From UBA11612 sp963976395 (lineage in GTDB: Bacteria > Pseudomonadota > Alphaproteobacteria > Rhodospirillales > Rhodospirillaceae): a stretch of 32,761 nucleotides of DNA. Positions 1 through 6,087 of the stretch are shown here, in pieces. The notes below the pieces were generated by a model, which saw only the letters and a program-made list of their open reading frames with translations, was not told the origin of the DNA and did not search any database. Each line of letters starts with the position of its first letter. Within the stretch, counting starts at the first letter, position 1. A program made the position numbers and the translations under genes. The stretch is taken from NCBI GenBank assembly GCA_963976395.1, contig CAXBLG010000031.1, positions 1 through 32,761 on the forward strand, given 5' to 3'.

Positions 1-35
1 CACGTAAAGAGTGAAATTAAACGGGCTTAGAAGCT

Positions 36-65
36 GGCGTGCCGTAGGTGACGAAACTGCGAACC
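36..65 (-). repeat. 3' cassette repeat, copy A
   Basis: This is one of three copies of a roughly 30-bp sequence whose core, read on the plus strand here, is GTGCCG(G/T)AGGTGACGAA. It starts 24 bp past the stop codon of the leftward gene at 90-623 and has the same orientation relative to that gene as the other two copies have to theirs. In this copy one core base differs (T for G), giving GTGCCGTAGG. Similarity to copy B continues a few bases further left (CTTA-GAAG-TG). Function unknown. Confidence 0.7.
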
Positions 66-89
66 TTTGGAGCATTTGCGTCTGTGTGC

Positions 90-623
90 CTATTCTCCAC
101 ATTTAAACGGGATCGTCCGGGTGATGGAGCTTCCTTCGTAATTTTCACGAGGAAGCAGCGTGGCCGTGACTTGAAGCTTCTCACACCCTGTTCCATGTAC
201 CAGAAATGGGATTTTCCATGTGCGTGTTCCGGAGGTTAATACTCCACCCAAACTAAATTTCACGAAACTGAGTTCACGGTTGGTTTCCAGAGCGATTGCC
301 TGAAATTCCATCTGCGGTTTTGTACCCCATACAGGCTCATCATTAGCTGCAATTTCTACGCTAACAAAAGTGACCGTTGTCTCGCCGGGTATAAGCCAAT
401 CGCCTTGAATATCGTCATGCCCAATAATGACGTTCCATAGGGCCAAACCAGGATCAAAGAGGCTATGTTCGTTTCTTAGTGCGCCCTGTGCCGGATAGTA
501 AGGGAATGCTTCAATGCCGGAAATTTTGTACACGGTGGGGTCTTGCGGAAAATTCTCTTCACCGCATGCGGCCAAGACGGCTAAGAGCAGAACGCAAAGA
601 GCGGACTTCAGGGCGTTTTCCAT
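90..623 (-). CDS. Predicted lipoprotein, unrecognised family (cargo gene)
   Basis: Encodes 177 residues. The N-terminus is a clear lipoprotein signal: a short charged start (MENALKSAL), a hydrophobic stretch (VLLLAVL) and a lipobox L-A-A-C with the lipidated cysteine at residue 20, followed by GEEN. The mature part has no membrane segment and looks beta-rich. Two late cysteines (GTGCEK and the C-terminal FKCGE) could form a disulfide. I do not recognise the family. The gene is the leftmost of three leftward genes and is followed 24 bp after its stop by a copy of the shared 3' repeat. Base composition is more A+T-rich than the core genes to the right, consistent with acquired cargo. An envelope location is inferred from the signal; function is unknown. 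Confidence 0.7.
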   Translation of the reverse strand: MENALKSALCVLLLAVLAACGEENFPQDPTVYKISGIEAFPYYPAQGALRNEHSLFDPGLALWNVIIGHDDIQGDWLIPGETTVTFVSVEIAANDEPVWGTKPQMEFQAIALETNRELSFVKFSLGGVLTSGTRTWKIPFLVHGTGCEKLQVTATLLPRENYEGSSITRTIPFKCGE

Positions 624-709
624 GCAGCTATTATTCTCAACATGACCGGCAATTCACTACAAGTTCGCAATGCCATTCGGTGCGATAATAGAAAATCTCA
701 TTAAATCGA

Positions 710-726
710 GGCACTTAAGAAGTGCC
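710..726. repeat. Perfect 7-bp inverted repeat, 3-nt loop
   Basis: GGCACTT-AAG-AAGTGCC forms a perfect hairpin between the genes at 90-623 and 759-1214. Its right arm overlaps the first bases of the 3' repeat copy B. Read leftward it follows gene 759-1214 and is followed by TCGATTTAAT, so it could be a weak terminator. There is no clean T-run, so this is uncertain. Confidence 0.5.
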
Positions 727-753
727 GTGCCGGAGGTGACGAAAGTGGGCACC
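724..753 (-). repeat. 3' cassette repeat, copy B
   Basis: Second copy of the GTGCCGGAGGTGACGAA-type repeat. It shares a 17-base identical core with copy C at 5819-5848. It begins 5 bp past the stop of the leftward gene 759-1214, in the same relative orientation as the other copies. Partial dyad: GGTG-A-CG ... GG-CACC. Confidence 0.75.
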
Positions 754-758
754 ACTGG

Positions 759-1214
759 TCATTTACTATTTCTTGCGCCTTTGGAATGCGCTTCCCAAGC
801 ACATAAATCGATTAGTTCTTCTAATTCCAGTCCATAGCTGGTTGGGTTGCACGAGGCATCAAACCCCTGTTCAGCCATTTCAACTGTCAGCAAATCTCCA
901 ATCTGCCGTCGAATTGATTCTGGAAGTCGGCGAATGTCGTCTGTTTCCGCTACTTGCTCATATAGTGGCGAGCCGCGCCGTTTGAGTATGTCGGCGATAA
1001 TTGGTGGGGCGTCCCTGTGTTTTCTAAAGCGTTCTAATGCATCAATGCTTGGTGCAAATCGAATAATATAAATTACTAGGATTGCTAAACTTATTGAGAA
1101 CGCAGCCTTGTCCCAATTTCCGAACAACCTAAGTTCAAAGTAGAAGTTAATCGCGCAAATGAAAGTTGCTGCGAGTGGGACCAGAGTTAGATAGCGTCGC
1201 TGGTTAAATGTCAT
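759..1214 (-). CDS. Small membrane protein, unrecognised (cassette 1 cargo)
   Basis: Encodes 151 residues. Two hydrophobic segments near the N-terminus (about residues 9-26 and 37-53, the second being FSISLAILVIYIIRFA) look like membrane helices. A charged cytoplasmic-type domain of about 95 residues follows, containing RRLPESIRRQIGDLL and ending in KGARNSK. No known family is recognised. The gene is bracketed by the 23-bp 5' repeat (ends 29 bp before the start codon) and the 3' repeat (5 bp after the stop). The same pair of sequences brackets the unrelated gene at 5389-5802. The ribosome binding site is weak (TGAGA region), so the start is moderately certain. A role as membrane-anchored accessory or defence cargo is conceivable but unsupported. 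Confidence 0.65.
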   Translation of the reverse strand: MTFNQRRYLTLVPLAATFICAINFYFELRLFGNWDKAAFSISLAILVIYIIRFAPSIDALERFRKHRDAPPIIADILKRRGSPLYEQVAETDDIRRLPESIRRQIGDLLTVEMAEQGFDASCNPTSYGLELEELIDLCAWEAHSKGARNSK

Positions 1215-1243
1215 CTGGCAATTCTCAGCTTATAAGCCCCCGT

Positions 1244-1266
1244 CATAGTAACACGGGGGGCTCAAA
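1244..1266 (-). repeat. 5' cassette repeat, copy 1, with hairpin
   Basis: Exact 23-bp match, in inverted orientation, to 5332-5354; it starts TTTGAGCCCCCC and ends GTTACTATG. It lies 29 bp upstream of the start of gene 759-1214. The following bases (ACGGGGGCTTAT) pair with AGCCCCC to make a strong hairpin whose loop is TGTTACTATGA. It sits 17 bp past the stop of gene 1284-1727, so it could also act as that gene's terminator. Confidence 0.75.
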
Positions 1267-1283
1267 ATACAGATTCAGCTTAC

Positions 1284-1727
1284 CTAAACCGGATTTTTAT
1301 GTTGCGTTGCTCTTTTTCGGTCTCTCCGGCGAAGGAAAATCCCAAGTGCAAATATACCACCAGAAACAATTGCTAGCTGAACGATAAGGACTGTGATCGC
1401 GTCCGAGGTTGCCAACTCTCCAGTACTCTCATCGTAAATCGCGATGTCGAACCCGAAGTAAGCAATTGCCAGTAGTGTTAGAGTGATGAGCCCAAGACCT
1501 CCAAATAGACTGAATATCTGGCCAGCGCCTACAGATGGCTTTTCTCCTACATTGTCGAACGACGGCCACCGGCATGTTGCAAGAATAGGCAGCATTATTG
1601 GCCAAAGTCCGGCGAATAAAAGCCACCATCCGCTTAGACCCATTCGGTGCAAGATTCGCACACAAGACCAGATCGCAACTGAAAGAATGGTCAAAATAAT
1701 GACAAGGGCGCTAACGGTTCCAATCAT
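1284..1727 (-). CDS. Four-helix membrane protein, DUF805-like motif
   Basis: Encodes 147 residues with about four hydrophobic segments (residues 4-24, 31-50, 72-93 and 109-132), then a basic tail (RRRDRKRATQHK). The stretch RILHRMGLSGWWLL resembles the signature of small DUF805-type membrane proteins (R-x-H-D-x-G-x-S-G-W-W). That is a resemblance only; the aspartate of the motif is absent. It is the first of three leftward genes and begins about 130 bp from the divergent rightward gene at 1861. Unlike its two neighbours it has no copy of the 3' repeat after its stop. The 5' repeat of the next gene follows instead. Function unknown. Confidence 0.6.
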   Translation of the reverse strand: MIGTVSALVIILTILSVAIWSCVRILHRMGLSGWWLLFAGLWPIMLPILATCRWPSFDNVGEKPSVGAGQIFSLFGGLGLITLTLLAIAYFGFDIAIYDESTGELATSDAITVLIVQLAIVSGGIFALGIFLRRRDRKRATQHKNPV

Positions 1728-1860
1728 CGACGCTATTCCAAACTCTCAATAAAAATTTGTGCAGCCACGACTATATTTCACTATGGGGTGTGGACTGGAC
1801 GAACACCCATTTCCAGTTTATGATCTAGCTATATTCAGCATGGTTGCGGGGGCCACGCCA

Positions 1861-2214
1861 ATGCGAAAAAAAGCAATGACGGATCAAGAGTTTATGCAAA
1901 TTTGCCATAAGGCTTTTAAGGATTTCAAAGGCAATATTGTCGAGTTTGAGCGGGCCATCGGCACCATGTACGTCGCCCGGCAAACGGGTTGGAAGCCGAT
2001 TTACCTCATGCATGACCGCAAATCCGTTAAAAAGTACGAGGATTACCTTGGCATAAAATTCCAAGAAGTCTTCGATGATGTAGGTAAGGACGCGCATCGC
2101 TCCTATGGCTGGGTTCTGCTCACCAAAGCCAAGGAAAAGCTAACCAATTTCTGGAAGGCTGTGCGCGGCGAAGCTGAGGTTGATGTGCGCTCGCCGGACC
2201 TTTTGCCTAAGTGA
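1861..2214 (+). CDS. Conserved hypothetical protein of integrative elements
   Basis: Encodes 117 residues from the chosen start (MRKKAMTDQEFMQI), which has a G-rich stretch (GCGGGGG) about 8 bases upstream. The open frame extends further left, but that part is not protein-like. ATG at 1876 is an alternative start. The central part (FERAIGTMYVARQTGWKP, then LMHDRKSVKKYEDYLGIKF) is soluble, has no membrane segment, and resembles a short conserved hypothetical family that I cannot tie to a function. It is the first gene of the rightward module that runs through the Rep-like gene, the 65-residue gene and the recombinase, so it probably belongs to the element's maintenance set. No DNA-binding motif is evident. 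Confidence 0.65.
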   Translation: MRKKAMTDQEFMQICHKAFKDFKGNIVEFERAIGTMYVARQTGWKPIYLMHDRKSVKKYEDYLGIKFQEVFDDVGKDAHRSYGWVLLTKAKEKLTNFWKAVRGEAEVDVRSPDLLPK

Positions 2215-2274
2215 TCAATTGATCCGCATTAATGTGGATTGATTAAACACCACATCTATGCCATCGTCCTGCTC

Positions 2275-3516
2275 ATGAAACAACATCATGGGCCACGGCG
2301 GAGTTTGGACACAGGGAGCGACGATGCTTCCGGCGGTGGCGCGACGGCCGGCCGGAGCGGCGGCGATGCTCGCCGCCCGGCCGCCGGCGCCCTCACCTGC
2401 GAGAGCCTAGGGTCATTCCTGCCGCCAAAGCCCGCCGGGCTCGATGTACCGAGGTTGCTCGCTCATGGCATCGACAGTCTGTACGTCAGCTACTTCTTTG
2501 AAACGGCAAACAGTCTCATTGATTGGGAAGAGTTGGCGGTTTGCCGTGAACGCTCGCGCCAGCGGCGGTTTGCCACCGGCGAAGAGATCGTCATTGGCTC
2601 GGAGAATTTCTGGCTCATGCCTTACGGCAAGAAGCCCTACAGCTATGTGCTTTCCAACGCTGACTTTGAAGTCCGTCTTGCCGAACATCTTCAGCCTTGT
2701 TGCTACGTGCAGTTCTACAGTGAGGCGTTGTGGCGCGACGGGGCTCAAGCCTTGCATATGCGCCTCTTGCATTGGGCCGGGTCCGTGTCGCTGTTCCGAA
2801 GCCGCAAGCCGGTCGTGTCCCGCTCTGACTGGGCCTTCGACTTCCACTTGCCGAGCATTGACTTTGACGGGGACAACTTTGTCTCCCGTGGCCGCATGAA
2901 GGGCCGTTGGGATAACGGCGAGAACATCACCGGATTCCAGATCGGCAAAGGCGATGTGGTGGTGCGGGTCTATGACAAGGTTGCAGAAATCCAGGCGCAA
3001 AGCGGCAAGGTCTGGATGTTCCAGGTCTGGGGCCAGGACAAAGAGGTCTGGCGGGTCGAGTTCCAGGTGCGTGGTCCGGTGCTACAGCAGCACGGCATCC
3101 GCTCGCCCAATGATCTGTTTGATCTGCAATATGACCTGCTGCGAGAATTGGCGGGAAGCCACACGACGCTGCGGACTCCAAACGGTGATGCAAACCGCTC
3201 CCGCTGGCAGCTGCACCCCCTTTGGAGAGCCTTGCGCGAGGCTATAGCCAACCGCCCACAGGAAGGCTTGGTGCGGTCCATCAATCCGGCCAGTTCCCTG
3301 CGCCTTCGGCGTTATCAGCAAATCAAGTCTCTCTACGGCTCCATAAAGGGTCTGGGGGCGATTCTGTCCATCGGACGCCCTGACGGCAAGGTCATGGGCT
3401 TTAACGATACCCTCAAGGCTATACGGGTGCTGATGTTCAAGCGGGAACATGACCCCGCGGAATGGGAAGCCGAGCTGCAAGACCGTGTTCAACGGCATGG
3501 GTTGGGCAAGTGGTAG
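2275..3516 (+). CDS. Rep_trans-like replication initiator or MobT-type relaxase
   Basis: Encodes about 413 residues. The first 50 are low-complexity Gly/Ala/Arg and probably disordered. The body fits the replication initiation factor (Rep_trans, PF02486) pattern: SRSDWAFDFHLP (a conserved acidic strand), then a strand leading into VVVRVYDKVAEI with a candidate catalytic tyrosine, then EVWRVEFQVRG. In this family the protein nicks one strand and starts rolling-circle replication or conjugal transfer. I infer the family from these motifs, not from a search. The gene lies 6 bp before the 65-residue gene and in line with the recombinase, which suggests an element that can replicate or transfer after excision. 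The start is uncertain: TTG at 2239 is in frame, ATG at 2275 is preferred, and neither has a good ribosome binding site. Confidence 0.7.
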   Translation: MKQHHGPRRSLDTGSDDASGGGATAGRSGGDARRPAAGALTCESLGSFLPPKPAGLDVPRLLAHGIDSLYVSYFFETANSLIDWEELAVCRERSRQRRFATGEEIVIGSENFWLMPYGKKPYSYVLSNADFEVRLAEHLQPCCYVQFYSEALWRDGAQALHMRLLHWAGSVSLFRSRKPVVSRSDWAFDFHLPSIDFDGDNFVSRGRMKGRWDNGENITGFQIGKGDVVVRVYDKVAEIQAQSGKVWMFQVWGQDKEVWRVEFQVRGPVLQQHGIRSPNDLFDLQYDLLRELAGSHTTLRTPNGDANRSRWQLHPLWRALREAIANRPQEGLVRSINPASSLRLRRYQQIKSLYGSIKGLGAILSIGRPDGKVMGFNDTLKAIRVLMFKREHDPAEWEAELQDRVQRHGLGKW

Positions 3517-3522
3517 GCGGTC

Positions 3523-3720
3523 ATGGAAGGAGAAGATCAAAAAGGGGAACAGTCTGCCGCCGATGCAAAGGGGCCGGAAGGCAAGGTTTACCGGGTGACA
3601 ATCTTCACCAACCTGCCGGAGCAACTGCCGGTGGTGATTGGTGAATCGGAACTTCTCTCTGTCTACCTAGGCAAACTTGTTGATAGAATCGCCGCGAACG
3701 ACAACGGGGATGAGTCATGA
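3523..3720 (+). CDS. 65-residue recombinase-partner protein (element 1)
   Basis: Small acidic protein of 65 residues. Its start lies 6 bp after the Rep-like gene (GGCGG upstream). Its stop overlaps the recombinase start by four bases (ATGA), so the two are translationally coupled. The C-terminal half (VTIFTNLPEQLPVVIG, then ESELLSVYLGKLVDRI) aligns without gaps to the small protein upstream of the second recombinase at 32149-32346: about 11 identities in 33 columns, including P..xP, E-x-E-L-L and Y-L. The predicted fold is a strand followed by a helix. No family is recognised. The position suggests a recombination directionality factor, an integrase-expression regulator or a stabilising subunit; this is inference. 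Confidence 0.7.
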   Translation: MEGEDQKGEQSAADAKGPEGKVYRVTIFTNLPEQLPVVIGESELLSVYLGKLVDRIAANDNGDES

Positions 3721-5327
3721 CAGACGTTGTTTTATATCTGCGCGTGTCCACCGACAGGCAGGCCGAACGCGGCCTCTCGCTTCCGGAGCAAAAGCGAGCG
3801 CTTGAGGAATTTTGCAAGCGCCGCAAGTACCGCATTGTACAAATTTACACCGATGCTGGCCTGAGCGGTCGCACGGACAAGCGGCCAGAGTTCCAACGCA
3901 TGGTCGAGGCTGCATCAGAAAAGCCGCCAAAGTTTACCAAGGTTGTTGTCTATACGTGGTCGCGGTTCTTCCGTAGCGCCAATCAAGCCCTGATGTATGC
4001 TGCCAAACTGGAACGGCTCGGGGTTGATGTTGAATCCATGACCGAGAACTTCGGCAATGGGGCTGCTGGCCGCTTTGGTCGTACCAATGCCCTGGCCGCG
4101 CATGAATACATCAGCGACATGAACGGCGAGAACGCCTTGCGGGGCATGGTCGAGAATGCCCGGCAAGGGTTCGTGAATGGGCCTGTGCCTTACGGCTATA
4201 AGTCTGTGGAACGCGAACGCCGCGCCGACAAGCGCAAGATGGTTATGGCGATTAACCCGCCGGAAGCTGAGATTGTCCGGCTGGCGTTCAAACTCTATCT
4301 GGAAGGCGACGGTAAAACCGGGCCAATAGGCATCAAGAAGATTGTCGAATACCTCAACGGCAAAGGCTACCGGCTGCGCCGGGGCGGTAAGTTCAACGTC
4401 AAGTTTGTAGATGATCTGCTACGGCGCACCGCCTATGTGGGCCAACGCGTGTTTAATCTGAAAGACGGCAAGACAGGACGCCTCAAACCTGAGAGCGAGC
4501 AGATCATGGTTCCCTGTCCGCCCATCGTCAAGGATGCGGAGTTCAACCGCGCTCAAGAACTCTTAACAACCCGCAATCCCCGCAAGACCCCGCCGCGTGT
4601 GGTCAGCACGCCTACTCTGCTGACTGGCCTTGCTCGCTGCGGCGGCTGTGGGGCTGCAATGGTCAAAGGCACGGGCAAGAGCGGACAGTACAGCTACTAC
4701 ATGTGCTCAACTCGTAACCGCGTGGGCCTGACGGGCTGCAAGGGCCAGCGGATGCGGATGGATATGGCGGACGATCTGGTCAGCGACGCGCTGCTGGAAC
4801 AAGTGCTGGACCCTGACCATCTGAAAGAATTGCTTACCCAACTCCGGGCGCAAACCAAGACCGGGAAAGATGACTCCGCTGTCCGTAAACAGGCGCTTGG
4901 CCGCGACCTGCGGCGCATTAAGGGCGAGATCGATAATCTCATGAAATTGGTTGCCACGGGGACGATGGCCGCTGACGACCCCGACCTAAAGGAACAGCTA
5001 GGACCGCGTAGAGCCCAGCGCGATGAAATAGAACGGCAGATGGCAATGCTTGGCCGTCGCCTCGACATTCCAACCGGATGGGCCGGGCCGCAAAAGATTG
5101 AAGCCTTCGCCAGAGGTCTGCGCGACCTTTGGACTAGCGGAGATGTACGCTTCCGCCAAGCCTATCTGCGGCTCTTAGTGGATAACGTCGAGTTCAAAGG
5201 CGATGAAATCCACATGCGCGGCTCAAAGAACGTGCTCGCTGCGGCTATCGCTAAAGGCTCCAACACAAGCCCCGAACAAGTTCGCAGTTTTGCACGGGAA
5301 TGGCGTGCCCAGAGGGATTCGAACTAA
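3717..5327 (+). CDS. Large serine recombinase (site-specific integrase), element 1
   Basis: Encodes 536 residues. The N-terminal resolvase domain has the catalytic serine at residue 11 (LYLRVSTDRQAERG), with the supporting arginines in YTWSRFFRS. A recombinase domain follows (ARQGFVNGPVPYGYKS onward), then a zinc ribbon with cysteines at about 308, 311, 331 and 342 (RCGGCGAAM ... YYMCS ... TGC), a coiled-coil region of roughly residues 370-450, and a C-terminal tail. It catalyses integration and excision through a serine-DNA intermediate. Its last eight residues (WRAQRDSN) and stop are read from a tRNA 3'-end sequence, just as in the second recombinase of the window. The upstream 65-residue gene overlaps by ATGA. 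The protein is intact and probably active. The target is discussed under 5301-5324. Confidence 0.93.
   Translation: MTDVVLYLRVSTDRQAERGLSLPEQKRALEEFCKRRKYRIVQIYTDAGLSGRTDKRPEFQRMVEAASEKPPKFTKVVVYTWSRFFRSANQALMYAAKLERLGVDVESMTENFGNGAAGRFGRTNALAAHEYISDMNGENALRGMVENARQGFVNGPVPYGYKSVERERRADKRKMVMAINPPEAEIVRLAFKLYLEGDGKTGPIGIKKIVEYLNGKGYRLRRGGKFNVKFVDDLLRRTAYVGQRVFNLKDGKTGRLKPESEQIMVPCPPIVKDAEFNRAQELLTTRNPRKTPPRVVSTPTLLTGLARCGGCGAAMVKGTGKSGQYSYYMCSTRNRVGLTGCKGQRMRMDMADDLVSDALLEQVLDPDHLKELLTQLRAQTKTGKDDSAVRKQALGRDLRRIKGEIDNLMKLVATGTMAADDPDLKEQLGPRRAQRDEIERQMAMLGRRLDIPTGWAGPQKIEAFARGLRDLWTSGDVRFRQAYLRLLVDNVEFKGDEIHMRGSKNVLAAAIAKGSNTSPEQVRSFAREWRAQRDSN
5301..5324 (-). other. tRNA 3'-end fragment, attachment-site half
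   Basis: Read on the minus strand this is the T-loop (GTTCGAATCCC), the acceptor strand (TGGGCAC), a G discriminator and CCA. The 5' T-stem strand expected before it (GAGGG) is absent, and no D-arm or anticodon arm lies at higher coordinates, so it is not a tRNA gene. It encodes the last eight residues of the recombinase. It is best read as the tRNA-identical part of an attachment site. The implied target is a tRNA with the T-arm and G discriminator typical of tRNA-Ser, or a tRNA-Arg. A perfect inverted repeat, CGAAC-AA-GTTCG (5273-5284), lies 16 bp inside. Confidence 0.7.
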
Positions 5328-5331
5328 TCCA

Positions 5332-5354
5332 TTTGAGCCCCCCGTGTTACTATG
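5332..5354 (+). repeat. 5' cassette repeat, copy 2
   Basis: Exact 23-bp copy of the sequence at 1244-1266. It starts 4 bp after the recombinase stop codon and ends 34 bp before the GTG start of the next gene. A short hairpin CCCG-TGTTACTATGT-CGGG forms with the same loop as copy 1 but a weaker stem. The loop is kept while the stem outer arm differs. Confidence 0.75.
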
Positions 5355-5388
5355 TCGGGATGCCTCGTTTCCTGGAAAATTTGCTGCC

Positions 5389-5802
5389 GTGACTCCCACT
5401 CTGTATCTCAACCAAGGCGCACAGATTCTCGGGCAAAAGTTGTACCCGTTGGGCTTCACATTTGAGATTGTCGAGCAAGGCGAGAGTAGTAGCGGTGAGT
5501 TTGCGGTTGGATGCTTCAAGAAGGCAGATCGTACGCTCACCCTGTCTTTTCGGCATGAGTTAGGAATCGTGCAATATCGAAAAGGTTCGGTAGAAAAAAC
5601 TCATTTAGAATTCATGCAGGCAATTGGCCGCGAAGGGAAAAATGCATATCCAGGCTACAGTGACGGCGATAAAATCGCTGCATTTCACCACCTTTTTTCG
5701 GACTTAGAGTACTGCGACAGTTTTTTAGAGGATGAAGGAAACGAATTTTTCAATTTGATGAAGGACTATCAATTCCGACAGCCTCGCAAAGGCTTGGTCT
5801 GA
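5389..5802 (+). CDS. Conserved hypothetical protein (cassette 2 cargo)
   Basis: Encodes 137 residues from a GTG start (VTPTLYLNQGAQILG). An ATG far upstream would lie inside the recombinase in another frame and is rejected. The protein is soluble, with no signal or membrane segment. Features include GFTFEIVEQGESSSGEFAVG and a strand RTLTLSFRHELGIVQYRKG, followed by THLEFMQAIGREGKNAYPG and an acidic helix FHHLFSDLEYCDSFL. It resembles a loosely conserved family of single-domain hypothetical proteins; I cannot name a function. It is bracketed by the 5' repeat (34 bp before) and the 3' repeat (16 bp after). With no good ribosome binding site visible, the exact start is uncertain. A+T-rich use of TTT and AAA codons sets it apart from the core genes to the right. 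Confidence 0.65.
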   Translation: MTPTLYLNQGAQILGQKLYPLGFTFEIVEQGESSSGEFAVGCFKKADRTLTLSFRHELGIVQYRKGSVEKTHLEFMQAIGREGKNAYPGYSDGDKIAAFHHLFSDLEYCDSFLEDEGNEFFNLMKDYQFRQPRKGLV

Positions 5803-5818
5803 AGTCGGAACATCCAGC

Positions 5819-5848
5819 AGTGCGCATCTTCGTCACCTCCGGCACACC
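5819..5848 (+). repeat. 3' cassette repeat, copy C
   Basis: Third copy of the repeat (TTCGTCACCTCCGGCAC core on this strand), 16 bp after the stop of gene 5389-5802. The 17-base core is identical to copy B. About 55 bp further on, a related piece (TTCGGCACGCCAAG) echoes the right end of copy A (CGGCACGCCAGC), perhaps a decayed fragment. Confidence 0.75.
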
Positions 5849-6087
5849 ATATTTTCTCATAAATATAAGAATGTTTTCGGTTAGCCATAAAGCCGAATTT
5901 CGGCACGCCAAGTCGCGCGCATTCTTCCTGTATGAGTGCCTGATATGTACAAGACAAAAAGACACCACCAGGATGAAACGATCTGCTTTCGAACGACAAC
6001 CCTGATAGACTTTAATCTACCGCGCATAGCTGTGCGGCGATCATAGACTCGCGATTTATGCCCCGATCATATTGAGAGGCTTTCGAA
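5849..6087. other. Intergenic stretch between accessory and core DNA
   Basis: I see no convincing gene here. Open frames on the minus strand run through the 3' repeat without a ribosome binding site or recognisable product. The boundary between accessory and ancestral chromosome probably lies here. Just before the Sel1 gene, GAGAGG (about 6072-6077) is a good ribosome binding site. Confidence 0.5.

Noticed and set aside
48..239. A 63-residue plus-strand frame starting in the 3' repeat
   Set aside because: It lies antisense to the lipoprotein gene for most of its length, has no ribosome binding site and no family resemblance.
624..758. Integron attC site between cargo genes
   Set aside because: No R'/R'' core (GTTRRRY/RYYYAAC) pair with the usual imperfect palindrome, and no tyrosine integron integrase in the window.
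5750..5999. Minus-strand frames running through repeat copy C, reading V-P-E-V-T-K
   Set aside because: There is no ribosome binding site, the frames overlap the end of gene 5389-5802, and the equivalent frame in copy A contains a stop codon.
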